Positions 34,515 through 42,165 of a stretch of DNA of 64,000 nucleotides are shown here, piece by piece (positions within the stretch are counted from its first letter, which is position 1; every line of letters starts with the position of its first letter). Location of the stretch: assembly GCF_051201015.1 (NCBI RefSeq), contig NZ_JBPEHI010000007.1. One strand, given 5' to 3'. A model generated the notes under the pieces. The model had not been told where the DNA came from. It did no database searches and worked only from the letters and a program-made list of their open reading frames with translations. The stretch comes from Petrimonas sulfuriphila (lineage in GTDB: Bacteria > Bacteroidota > Bacteroidia > Bacteroidales > Dysgonomonadaceae). The position numbers and the translations under genes are program-made.

Positions 34515-35924
34515 TTAATCCTTCCTGGCTACAATCTTGTTTTTGAAAAGAAGGTAAAAAATCAGCCCGATGATTAAAAGTGCCGCCCCCAATAAAGCAC
34601 CTTTGCCGGTATAAGACAGACTCGAATAAAGTAAATATCCACAAAACACAACAAACAAGAGCGGGGTTACCGGGAACAACGGAACTTTGAACGGTCGTGG
34701 TACGTCAGGCATCTTTACCCGCAGTACAATCAATCCAATGCCCATACACAAAAAGAAAAACCAAAAAACGGGTGCTGTAAAATCGACCATGGATTCGAAT
34801 CCGCTCCGGCTAAATGCTCCGAAAATTATAAGCAAAACAGCAATGACACCTTGAATAAGAAGGGAATTGAGCGGCGCAGACTTTCTTTCGTTCCATTTTC
34901 CGAGAGTGGCAAACAGACTGAAATCTTTTCCCAGTGCATAATTGGATCGTGCACCCGTAAAAATAGTTGTGTTTAATGATGTTAAAGCAGAGAATATTAC
35001 CAGCAAGCCTATTAAAACAACCCCTTTTTTTCCAAGCGTAACCCTCATCATATCCACCCCAACGGCATCCGACGCAGCCATCCCAGGAAGTCCCAACACA
35101 TTCAAAAAAGCCATATTGATAAGAAGGTACACCGCGGTTATGATCAAAATACCCGCAACCAGCACAAATACCATCTTCCTACTGCCAGCCTTCAACTCCG
35201 AAGAGACATAAGCTGCCTCATTCCATCCGCCAAAAGTCAATAAAACAAAAATAAGAGCCAGGCTGAATGATTGAAAAGAGGGCGATGATTCAATACCCGG
35301 AGAGGCTGTTGACGAAATATCGGGCTCTACAAAAAAACCCACTACGGTGATGATCAGTATGCCGGTAAACTGCAATGCGGACAGAAGCTTTTGAAGGCCA
35401 GTTCCGAATTGAATTCCCAGCCTATTTACCAGGGTGAGCAGAACCACTACGAGAACAGCATAAAAAGAGGCTGAATGTTCGCCAAACGATAGCAGTTTCG
35501 ACATATAGTCACCCGCAATATAAGCCAGTATAGCAATGGAGCCTGTTTGAATAACCGCAATACGCGCCCAGGCAAACAAGAAAGAGAACCCATTACCAAA
35601 CGCCATTCTTAAAAAATGGTAATCGCCTCCAGCACTGGGAAAGGCAGAGCTAAGCTCCGAATAGCAAAGCGCACCGGCAAGAGAAACCAGGCCTCCCAGC
35701 ACCCAGACACTCAAGAACCAAAATCCATCGGGAGTGTTCGCTGCAACCACCGACGGTGTTCTGAAAATTCCAGCACCGATCACAATGCCTGTAATCAGAA
35801 CAATAGCGTCTATAAGGCGTAATGTAGGTTTGGGAGCTGCGGGCGGACATATCTCGTTTTGATCCGAAGAAATCCTGCTGTCAACTGTTGATCCGTTGCC
35901 TGTATTTGCGTTGTTCTTTTGCAT
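34515..35924 (-). CDS. APC-family amino acid permease
   Basis: A 469-residue integral membrane protein with about 12 hydrophobic spans. The first span carries the APC substrate-site signature, ITGIVIGAGIFRTPSVVA, followed by CYSELSSAFPSAGGDYHFLR. Family members are amino acid/polyamine antiporters or symporters; the substrate cannot be read from sequence. The N-terminal 35 residues are polar and cytoplasmic. It appears to be a single gene; a -7 box precedes it. Confidence 0.9.
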   Translation of the reverse strand: MQKNNANTGNGSTVDSRISSDQNEICPPAAPKPTLRLIDAIVLITGIVIGAGIFRTPSVVAANTPDGFWFLSVWVLGGLVSLAGALCYSELSSAFPSAGGDYHFLRMAFGNGFSFLFAWARIAVIQTGSIAILAYIAGDYMSKLLSFGEHSASFYAVLVVVLLTLVNRLGIQFGTGLQKLLSALQFTGILIITVVGFFVEPDISSTASPGIESSPSFQSFSLALIFVLLTFGGWNEAAYVSSELKAGSRKMVFVLVAGILIITAVYLLINMAFLNVLGLPGMAASDAVGVDMMRVTLGKKGVVLIGLLVIFSALTSLNTTIFTGARSNYALGKDFSLFATLGKWNERKSAPLNSLLIQGVIAVLLIIFGAFSRSGFESMVDFTAPVFWFFFLCMGIGLIVLRVKMPDVPRPFKVPLFPVTPLLFVVFCGYLLYSSLSYTGKGALLGAALLIIGLIFYLLFKNKIVARKD

Positions 35925-35947
35925 AACATCATCAGTTATCGCAAATC

Positions 35948-35955
35948 CAAAGATA
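35948..35955 (-). promoter_or_regulatory. Putative -7 box (TATCTTTG) for the APC permease gene
   Basis: Minus-strand TATCTTTG fits TAnnTTTG, 23 bases upstream of the ATG. No good -33 box. Confidence 0.4.
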
Positions 35956-36072
35956 CAAATAATTAATTTATTAATGTTCTACAGGTATCCGTCAAATAAA
36001 ACAAGGGTTCCGGATTGAACGGGAAAGGAAATTTAATTTTTGAGGAATAGGGAAAGCGTCAAAAACAACACA

Positions 36073-36531
36073 TTATTTAACCGGCTGCGGTACAAAAGTT
36101 TCAAATGTGCTGTCGTTGTAATAAATAATTATTTGCCTGATTTTTTTATCATTATTTTTCTGAGCATCAATAATCTTATTTTCAATAACTTGAATATTTT
36201 TTTCAGGCTTATTAACGTCAATTCCTTCAGGTTTAACGACCGTTTCTTTCTCCTGGAGTGTTGCAGGAGGGCCCTGATGGAATAAATCATGTTCTTTAGG
36301 TATAGAATCCATATCAAATCCATCTTTATACATCTGTCCTGTACCATTGATTAGCCACTCAGTATTGATGTACGGCATTCCTGATAAAATTTTGGTAACG
36401 ACATCGAGGCTAGGGTTGTTTCTTCCGTTTAGAATATGAGAAATATTGGCCCGGTTAATCTGAAGTCTATCGGCAAATTTTGCCGGCGTCAAATTTTCAT
36501 TTTCCATTATTTGTCTAATTCGTTCTCTCAT
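36073..36531 (-). CDS. XRE-family helix-turn-helix regulator
   Basis: A 152-residue protein. Residues 1-60 form an XRE/Cro-type HTH (TPAKFADRLQINRANISHIL with the recognition helix in RANISHILNGRNNPS). The next 90 residues are polar and proline- or glutamate-rich, without a known domain, ending KKIRQIIIYYNDSTFETFVP. It is probably a DNA-binding regulator of itself or of the neighbouring gap. A symmetric site lies between its promoter and start codon, which fits autoregulation. No partner toxin is visible. Confidence 0.85.
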   Translation of the reverse strand: MRERIRQIMENENLTPAKFADRLQINRANISHILNGRNNPSLDVVTKILSGMPYINTEWLINGTGQMYKDGFDMDSIPKEHDLFHQGPPATLQEKETVVKPEGIDVNKPEKNIQVIENKIIDAQKNNDKKIRQIIIYYNDSTFETFVPQPVK

Positions 36532-36550
36532 GATGCAAGAATATGAATAA

Positions 36551-36564
36551 TGAATAAATATTCA
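36551..36564. promoter_or_regulatory. Operator-like palindrome upstream of the XRE gene
   Basis: TGAATA-AA-TATTCA is a perfect 6+6 inverted repeat located between the putative -7 box and the XRE start codon. An extra half-site, ATGAATAA, lies at 36543-36550. Autoregulation by the XRE protein is inferred from position. Confidence 0.45.
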
Positions 36565-36580
36565 GTATTTAATTTAGATA

Positions 36581-36588
36581 CAAATGTA
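36581..36588 (-). promoter_or_regulatory. Putative -7 box (TACATTTG) for the XRE gene
   Basis: Minus-strand TACATTTG fits TAnnTTTG, 49 bases upstream of the start codon, with the palindrome between them. Confidence 0.42.
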
Positions 36589-36828
36589 CGAAACATTATT
36601 TACAAATAGAAATTATTAAAATATATATTTGTTAATTACAAAAGTATCTCATCAATAAACAATTGTACTTACAAATAAAATAACAACGGTTAACAACGTC
36701 AAAAACTGAAAAAATATAAACTTTAAAATATTAATCTATAGTACTGATATATATCATTATAAATAATATATAATGCTATTATTTAACAAATTATCCGCAT
36801 TCTTAGGGTTGAAAATCGCTAAAAACTA

Positions 36829-36889
36829 ATCTATAAATTTAATAAATGATTTTAACTATATGATTTATAGATATTTAGTATCTATAAAT
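36829..36889 (+). repeat. Three alternating copies of a 10-bp element able to form two exclusive hairpins
   Basis: ATCTATAAAT (36829-36838), its complement ATTTATAGAT (36863-36872) and ATCTATAAAT again (36880-36889). The middle copy can pair with either neighbour, so the two stems exclude each other. The sequence is nearly pure A/T, so the stems would be weak; a binding-site role is equally possible. Confidence 0.5.
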
Positions 36890-36981
36890 AAATTGATTAT
36901 CTGTTTGTTAAAATAATAAATATACAAATGTTTTATATTTTTTGGTATTTATGTTTGATCTTAGTCTTGGTACATTTGTTG

Positions 36982-37010
36982 TTTACTTTTGAAATGGATA
37001 CAAAAGTAAA
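36982..37010. promoter_or_regulatory. Perfect 10-bp inverted repeat containing -7-like boxes on both strands
   Basis: TTTACTTTTG (36982-36991), a 9-base spacer, and CAAAAGTAAA (37001-37010). Each arm contains TACTTTTG, a match to the -7 consensus, on opposite strands and pointing at each other. It overlaps the 36-codon ORF. It could be an operator, a hairpin or a pair of overlapping promoter elements. Confidence 0.5.
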
Positions 37011-37027
37011 TTATTTGTATGTGTCTT

Positions 37028-37096
37028 ATTGCTTGTAATTATTCAACGACTGTTGAAAATTTATTTAAGCCGAACCGTATTTTTTCGTCAAGCAAT
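37028..37096 (+). ncRNA. Possible structured RNA or leader element upstream of the GPx-like gene
   Basis: An 8-bp outer stem (ATTGCTTG, 37028-37035, with CAAGCAAT, 37089-37096) encloses a perfect 6-bp hairpin (TTCAAC-GACT-GTTGAA, 37042-37057). It lies downstream of the TAnnTTTG-like boxes at 36971-36978 and 36984-36991. It resembles no RNA family I recognise; the call rests on pairing alone. Confidence 0.25.
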
Positions 37097-37354
37097 CAGT
37101 AGCGTTTGGGAAGACAGAGGATAAATACTCGAAATACACCAGAACTCCACTAAAAACAAAAAAATACCGGGAACTCCCCATGTCAATAGAAATAATCGAT
37201 TCTCGTAGGATTCAAAAAACTATTATTTACTGATAATCAAACAATTGATACTAAAAATCTATGCTAAAAAAAGTGATCTGATAAATAATAAGAGTAAAAA
37301 ATGAAAAATCAGAGAAAAATGATTTAATTTGTGAAACTTTAAACGTATAAAAAA

Positions 37355-37906
37355 ATGAAAAAAGGAATAATTTCAGTTTTACTGTTCATCACCGTTGTTC
37401 TGCTGGCATCTGCCCAAAACAAACAAAAAAATCTATACGATTTTACAGTTATTGATATCGACGGAAAGAAATTCGACCTTTCTCAGTTTAAGGGAAAAAA
37501 AGTCATGATCGTTAATGTTGCTTCAAAATGCGGGTTCACTCCCCAATACGAACTTCTTCAGGAACTCTACGATGAATATAAGGACACGGGCTTCGTTATC
37601 ATTGGATTCCCTGCGAATAACTTCAAGGATCAGGAACCCGGATCCAACAAAGAGATAAAAGAGTTTTGTACCTTGAATTACGGCGTGACTTTCCCGATGA
37701 TGGAAAAAATTAGTGTTGCCGGCAATGATCAAGCTCCTCTTTATAAATGGCTGACCCAAAAATCTGAAAATGGAAAAATTGACCAGGAAGTCACTTGGAA
37801 TTTCCAAAAATTCCTGATTGATAAGAAAGGAAACCTGGTGGATGTGGTGATGCCTAAAGAAAGTCCCAAAAGCAAAGTCATTCTGGATTGGTTGACAAAA
37901 GACTAA
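37355..37906 (+). CDS. Exported glutathione-peroxidase-family thiol peroxidase
   Basis: A 183-residue protein with a signal peptide (ending LLASAQ). GPx landmarks: the peroxidatic Cys in NVASKCGFTPQY, the Gln of KDQEPGSN, and Trp-Asn in WNFQKFLIDK. The usual FPCNQF is FPANNF here. A second Cys in EFCTLNYGVTFPM matches the resolving Cys of thioredoxin-dependent GPx enzymes. Bacteroidales generally lack glutathione, so a thioredoxin-like reductant is more likely. The last four bases overlap the convergent holA gene. A long AT-rich leader lies upstream. Confidence 0.9.
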   Translation: MKKGIISVLLFITVVLLASAQNKQKNLYDFTVIDIDGKKFDLSQFKGKKVMIVNVASKCGFTPQYELLQELYDEYKDTGFVIIGFPANNFKDQEPGSNKEIKEFCTLNYGVTFPMMEKISVAGNDQAPLYKWLTQKSENGKIDQEVTWNFQKFLIDKKGNLVDVVMPKESPKSKVILDWLTKD

Positions 37907-38919
37907 TGCATTATCTTGTAAACCAATTCTTTAAGTAATTCTCCGGGAGAAGCAGAGACATTATCGATCCCTTTGGATTTCCCGTCGAAAATGCGTAAGC
38001 AGGTGATAATCTCCATTACTTTTACAGCGTTGTAATTCCGTAGACCGGTCATGTAATCACGGGCGAAAAACGATGATTTCAGGTTAAGCGCCAACATCAC
38101 GTTTTGCTCGTTTTTTTGCGGTAACCAAAAGCATTCCAACAAATTGCTGAAGTAGTTGAACAAAACCGACAACGTGACAACGCTGGGGTTGTCCTTTTGA
38201 TTTTTACCGAAATAATCGACTATTGTATTGGCTTTCAAGATGTTTTTTTCAGCAATGGCTTTTAACAACTCAAAATTGTTGTAATCTTTGCTGATACCCA
38301 CATTTTTTTCTATAAGTTCCGAAGTAACCGTGTTGGAACCTTCGGGAAGGGAAACTTCCAGTTTTTGAAGCTGCTGAATAAGTTTACTGATGTCGTTCCC
38401 TACAAAATCGGTAATCATCTGAGCCGATTTCTCATCGATCCGGATCCTTCTCTCGGAAAAATAGTTTTTTATAAAAGACGGTACCTGGTTTTCGTACCAC
38501 TTTTTCGACTCAAACACTACTCCTCCGTTTTTTTCAATATGCTTTATCACAGCCTTTCTTTTATCTACGGTACCGTGTTTGTAGCTAATAACCAACACCG
38601 TACTTTTCAATGGATTTTTGACGTAAGAATCCAACAGGTCAAACTTATTGAGTTCCTGCGCCTCTTTCACTACAATAAGCTGGTATTCAGCCATCATCGG
38701 AAAACGGCGTGCTGCAGCTACAATGGCATTCACATCAGAATCCACCCCGTAAAATGTGAGCAGGTTGAAATCTTTTTCGGTCTCAGTAAGTACTTTCTCC
38801 AACAACAGCTCCGTCAGTTGATCTATGAAATAGGCTTCGTCCCCCATCAACAAATAGACGGGGGCAAAATTCCGGTTGGAAATGTCTTTTTTCAGTGAAT
38901 CGAAGGTAATGTTGGCCAT
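37903..38919 (-). CDS. holA: DNA polymerase III subunit delta
   Basis: The delta subunit opens the sliding clamp within the clamp loader. The 338-residue protein has MANITFDSLKKDISNRNFAPVYLLMGDEAYFIDQ at its start (family-typical), then AARRFPMMAEYQLIVVKEAQ and IKNYFSERRIRIDEKSAQMI, and a C-terminal helical collar domain ending ELVYKIMH. Its stop overlaps the convergent GPx-like gene by four bases. AMP nucleosidase lies immediately upstream on the same strand. Confidence 0.92.
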   Translation of the reverse strand: MANITFDSLKKDISNRNFAPVYLLMGDEAYFIDQLTELLLEKVLTETEKDFNLLTFYGVDSDVNAIVAAARRFPMMAEYQLIVVKEAQELNKFDLLDSYVKNPLKSTVLVISYKHGTVDKRKAVIKHIEKNGGVVFESKKWYENQVPSFIKNYFSERRIRIDEKSAQMITDFVGNDISKLIQQLQKLEVSLPEGSNTVTSELIEKNVGISKDYNNFELLKAIAEKNILKANTIVDYFGKNQKDNPSVVTLSVLFNYFSNLLECFWLPQKNEQNVMLALNLKSSFFARDYMTGLRNYNAVKVMEIITCLRIFDGKSKGIDNVSASPGELLKELVYKIMH

Positions 38920-38971
38920 TTATTTTTGACTTTTAAATTTTTAGATATAAAGATTTCAGCATCCGTCATCA

Positions 38972-39748
38972 TTACCAGTCAAACCGGAGATGTTTTACCG
39001 TTGAACCTCTGTTGATAAGTGTGGTAAGCGATTTAATGCCAATCTTAACGTGTTCTTCCACGAAATTCTCGGTAATGACCTTATCGCTTTTATCGGTCTT
39101 TACGCCTGTAGAAATCATGGGTTGGTCCGAAACCAACAGCAGGGCACCCGTAGGAATATGATTGGCAAAGCCGCACGTGAATAATGTTGCCGTTTCCATG
39201 TCCACAGCCATTACGCGCAATTTCCGCAGGTAGTTTTTGAATTCATCGTCATATTCCCACACGCGACGATTCGTGGTGTAAACTGTTCCGGTCCAGTAAT
39301 CACGCCCAAAATCCCGGATATTTGAAGAAACGGCACGCATAAGGCTAAATGCCGGCAATGAAGGCACTTCGGGTGGAAGATAATCGTTTGAGGTTCCTTC
39401 TCCGCGAATAGCAGCAATAGGTAATATATAGTCACCAAGTTCATTTTGTGCTTTTATTCCGCCGCATTTTCCCAGAAACAACACCGCTGTTGGAGAAACC
39501 GCACTCAGTAAATCCATGATAGTCGCGGCATTGGCGCTCCCCATACCAAAATTAATGATGGTAACTCCATCGGACGATGCGCTGGGCATATTGGCATCCA
39601 GTCCCAAGATAGGAACGTTAAAATGATGGGCAAAAATTTCGACATATTTTTGAAAATTGGTCAACAGAATGAATTTGGTGAAATCTTCCAAAGAGCGCTT
39701 TGTATAACGTGGAAGCCAATTTTCAACAATTTCTTGTTTGGTTCTCAT
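38972..39748 (-). CDS. amn: AMP nucleosidase (short Bacteroidota form)
   Basis: A 258-residue protein of the nucleoside-phosphorylase superfamily, which cleaves AMP to adenine and ribose 5-phosphate. Seen: MRTKQEIVENWLPRYTKRSL, NFGMGSANAATIMDLLSA, FLGKCGGIK, RGEGTSNDYLP, VMAVDMETATLFTCG and LLLVSDQPM. The MAVDMETA stretch and the catalytic Asp in SDQP are the superfamily's substrate site. It is half the length of E. coli Amn, lacking the N-terminal regulatory domain, as in other Bacteroidota. It lies 52 bases upstream of holA. Confidence 0.88.
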   Translation of the reverse strand: MRTKQEIVENWLPRYTKRSLEDFTKFILLTNFQKYVEIFAHHFNVPILGLDANMPSASSDGVTIINFGMGSANAATIMDLLSAVSPTAVLFLGKCGGIKAQNELGDYILPIAAIRGEGTSNDYLPPEVPSLPAFSLMRAVSSNIRDFGRDYWTGTVYTTNRRVWEYDDEFKNYLRKLRVMAVDMETATLFTCGFANHIPTGALLLVSDQPMISTGVKTDKSDKVITENFVEEHVKIGIKSLTTLINRGSTVKHLRFDW

Positions 39749-39785
39749 ATTTAATTTACTTTTGTCTGATCACTTTTCCCGATGA

Positions 39786-39793
39786 ACAAAGAT
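39786..39793 (-). promoter_or_regulatory. Putative -7 box (TATCTTTG) for amn
   Basis: Minus-strand TATCTTTG fits TAnnTTTG, 37 bases upstream of the amn ATG and only five bases before the divergent HsdR_N-type gene, so the two starts share this region. Confidence 0.38.
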
Positions 39794-39798
39794 AACAT

Positions 39799-40248
39799 AT
39801 GTATGCGTTAAATTTGCCAACTTTCGATGCTAAAATCCGAAAAACCCCTAACGGTTTGGAAATTTTCGATCCGTTACGCAGGAAATATGTATCCTTGACC
39901 CCCGAAGAGTGGGTACGCCAGCATTTTGTGCATTACCTGATTTCAGAGAAAGGATATCCAGCTTCTTTAATGGCAAATGAAACGATGATCAGGTTAAACT
40001 CGCTCACCAAACGATGCGATACCGTTGTGTATGACAACAGCCTCCGTCCGGTGGTTATCTGTGAATTTAAGAAACCCGATATAGAGATTACTCAACAGGT
40101 TTTCGATCAGGTAGTGAGATACAATATCGTATTGAAAGTGAAATACCTGATTGTATCCAACGGGATGTCTCACTATTGCTGTAAAATGAACTACGAAGAT
40201 ATGTCGTTTGATTATTTACAGGAAATACCGGAGTACGGGGATTTATAG
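39799..40248 (+). CDS. Stand-alone type I restriction HsdR_N-like nuclease-domain protein
   Basis: A 149-residue protein consisting only of an HsdR_N-like PD-(D/E)xK domain. The motif is Asp74 (KRCDTVVYD), Glu89 and Lys91 (VVICEFKKP), followed by a Gln-containing helix, EITQQVFDQVVRYN. HsdR_N is normally the nuclease end of a large restriction subunit, but here no helicase, methylase or specificity gene is near. In Bacteroidota this small gene recurs next to holA-type neighbours, as I recall. A DNA repair or processing role is possible. It diverges from amn and meets the NfeD gene three bases downstream. Confidence 0.82.
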   Translation: MYALNLPTFDAKIRKTPNGLEIFDPLRRKYVSLTPEEWVRQHFVHYLISEKGYPASLMANETMIRLNSLTKRCDTVVYDNSLRPVVICEFKKPDIEITQQVFDQVVRYNIVLKVKYLIVSNGMSHYCCKMNYEDMSFDYLQEIPEYGDL

Positions 40249-40251
40249 CGT

Positions 40252-41637
40252 TTATTTCTTCATCACATAAAGCTGGAAGTTTTCGTAACGTTTTACAACT
40301 ACTTCGTCTCCCTTTTCTATAAATCCTTTCATCGATACCGCGTCGTAATGCTGGTCTCCTATCCTTATTTTTCCGGACGGACGAAGCACAGTAGAGGCTA
40401 TTCCGGTTTGTCCGACTAATGTCAGCGGTTCCATAGGCACAGAAACATATCCTTCCTGATCGGAAACCAAGGCAACGCGGCTGAAAATTCCCGGTTTTCC
40501 GATCCGGCTCGACATATAGATTATCAGGGCCAACCCCATTCCTATTCCTGCAAAAACAACCATTATCGCACGAAACAGTTGCCTGAGAGATAAACCGCTG
40601 AAATCGAAATGGATGTTCCCGACCAGAGCAAGTATTAAAGCCGTAAAAACAAGTATTATCCCCGAGATACCTGCCACTCCGAATCCGGGAATAACAAAAA
40701 TCTCAAAGACAATCAAAATTAAACCCAATACAAACAACAAAACCTCCCAGTTTTGCGCATAGCCGGTCAGGTAAAGCGGCGTAAAATACAACAAGGCAGC
40801 CGTCACAGCTACCGCGGTAGGAAAGCCGATCCCCGGCGTTTGCAATTCGAAATAAATTCCTCCAATGATTAACATGATTAAAATGGCCTGCAAAACTCCG
40901 TTCATCAATAAGCCTTTAATTCTGTCGTAAAGCGTTGGATTATACGTTTCAAGGTCGTAATCACGATAACCCAGGTACTGTACGGCAATCTGGTTGATAT
41001 TTTCCGCAATGCCGTCACAGTAACGCAACTCAACGGCCTGACTTGCCGTTAACGTCAGAATCTGGGTAGAATCCGCAAAGCCGGGTATCACAATTTTTTC
41101 ATCCACCATTGCCTCGGCAACTTTCGGATCGCGTTTCCACTCTATCAATGTATCCCTGTTTTGAATGACCGTGTCTCTTCCGTGACTTTCTGCTGTTGCG
41201 CGCATCATTCCACGCATGTACGACTGGTATTTGTCGGGAGCTTTGGAACCGTCCTGGCCGCTCACTACAGTTGCCGCTCCAATGGAGGCCGCCGATCTCA
41301 TAAAAATACTGTCGCACGCAATGGAAATCAGTGCACCGGCAGAAGCAGCGTTGTTATCTATAAATACGTAAACGGGAAGCTGAAAATTTAAAATGGCGGT
41401 ACGCATGGAGTCGGCTTCTGTAACAGAGCCACCGTACGTATTCATGTGAAGAAGTATACAATCGGCATTCTTGTTCAGGGCCTGATGCATTCCGTTCTGC
41501 AAATATACCCAGGTGTTGCTTCCAATGTTCTCTTTTATATTGATTTTGTAAATCAGTGGATTTGAATGCTGTCCATACGTCACATAGACAAACAGAATGA
41601 AAAACAAAACGAAAATCAGCCTGATATTTTTCATCAT
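40252..41637 (-). CDS. NfeD protein with ClpP-like serine protease domain
   Basis: A 461-residue membrane protein: signal peptide or first span (1-22), a ClpP/SppA-like domain (about 25-220) with MNTYGGSVTEADSMRTAI and the catalytic-Ser stretch NNAASAGALISIACD, about five transmembrane spans (about 235-375) and a C-terminal OB-fold NfeD domain (about 385-461, GQTGIASTVLRPSGKIRIGD). Homologues cut stomatin-like proteins and influence membrane microdomains. No stomatin (SPFH) partner gene is adjacent. It is convergent with the HsdR_N-type gene and divergent from the FolK-like gene. Confidence 0.92.
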   Translation of the reverse strand: MMKNIRLIFVLFFILFVYVTYGQHSNPLIYKINIKENIGSNTWVYLQNGMHQALNKNADCILLHMNTYGGSVTEADSMRTAILNFQLPVYVFIDNNAASAGALISIACDSIFMRSAASIGAATVVSGQDGSKAPDKYQSYMRGMMRATAESHGRDTVIQNRDTLIEWKRDPKVAEAMVDEKIVIPGFADSTQILTLTASQAVELRYCDGIAENINQIAVQYLGYRDYDLETYNPTLYDRIKGLLMNGVLQAILIMLIIGGIYFELQTPGIGFPTAVAVTAALLYFTPLYLTGYAQNWEVLLFVLGLILIVFEIFVIPGFGVAGISGIILVFTALILALVGNIHFDFSGLSLRQLFRAIMVVFAGIGMGLALIIYMSSRIGKPGIFSRVALVSDQEGYVSVPMEPLTLVGQTGIASTVLRPSGKIRIGDQHYDAVSMKGFIEKGDEVVVKRYENFQLYVMKK

Positions 41638-41655
41638 TCAACAGGTTTATTTCTA

Positions 41656-41663
41656 CAAAGATA
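41656..41663 (-). promoter_or_regulatory. Putative -7 box (TATCTTTG) for the NfeD gene
   Basis: Minus-strand TATCTTTG fits TAnnTTTG, 18 bases upstream of the start codon. Confidence 0.4.
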
Positions 41664-41681
41664 GTTGTTTTTCGTTTCTAG

Positions 41682-41714
41682 GTTGCCCCTTTTAAAAAAA
41701 ACTGATTATATTTG
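41682..41714 (+). promoter_or_regulatory. Putative promoter of the FolK-like gene
   Basis: GTTG (41682-41685) and TATATTTG (41707-41714) are 21 bases apart, fitting the Bacteroides -33/-7 pattern with one mismatch. The ATG at 41737 lies 22 bases downstream and the upstream in-frame start at 41665 lies before the promoter, so 41737 is preferred. Confidence 0.48.
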
Positions 41715-41736
41715 CCTTTTAAAATTTAAATCTACT

Positions 41737-42108
41737 ATGGTTAAAATCTTAGTCAGTTTAGGCTCGAATATATACTCAAAACAAAATATTGACAGGGCAA
41801 GAAGGATGCTCGCTCATTATTTCCCCGATGTTGTTTTCACCCCATCGATAATAACTACGGCGACTGATGAGAAATATTCTTTCCCGTTCCGGAATGTATT
41901 GGCAGTTTTTTACAGCGATTTACCATCGGAAGAAATTGTTCAAAAATTAAAAATGATAGAGTTTGCTATGGGACGGCAACCGCGCGATAAAGATACAGGA
42001 AAGGTTATTATAGATATCGATTTGCTTCAGTATGGTGACGAAATTCTTCGTCCGGATGACTATGAGAGAGCTTATGTGCAAGCATTGTTGACCCGATTAA
42101 TCAGTTGA
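41737..42108 (+). CDS. Short FolK-like (HPPK-fold) protein
   Basis: The start at 41737 gives 123 residues. It resembles 6-hydroxymethyl-7,8-dihydropterin pyrophosphokinase: VKILVSLGSNIYSKQNIDRA, VLAVFYSDLPSEEIVQKLKMIE, MGRQPRD and IDIDLLQYGDE, where the two Asp residues match the Mg-binding pair of FolK. It is about 35 residues shorter than normal FolK and lacks the C-terminal HPR...FVL...L segment; the usual GPR is GKV. It may be a paralogue with altered activity rather than the folate enzyme. Confidence 0.72.
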   Translation: MVKILVSLGSNIYSKQNIDRARRMLAHYFPDVVFTPSIITTATDEKYSFPFRNVLAVFYSDLPSEEIVQKLKMIEFAMGRQPRDKDTGKVIIDIDLLQYGDEILRPDDYERAYVQALLTRLIS

Positions 42109-42165
42109 TTCAGCATGTTTCAAATAAACCCGTCTCCTCCAATGCCCCGTTACTAGCAGCTCAGT

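Larger units (their letters stand above)
36532..37354. other. 820-base AT-rich intergenic gap with several dyads and one 36-codon ORF
   Basis: No conserved gene was recognised. The left part (36532-36960) is extremely AT-rich. It holds the promoter and operator-like palindrome of the XRE gene, a set of ATCTATAAAT repeats, a perfect 10-bp dyad at 36982-37010 and a possible RNA fold at 37028-37096. A plus-strand ORF at 36928-37038 encodes 36 residues with a very hydrophobic N-terminal half (MFYIFWYLCLILVLVHLLFT); it may be chance in AT-rich DNA. The right end is the leader of the glutathione-peroxidase-like gene. Confidence 0.6.
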
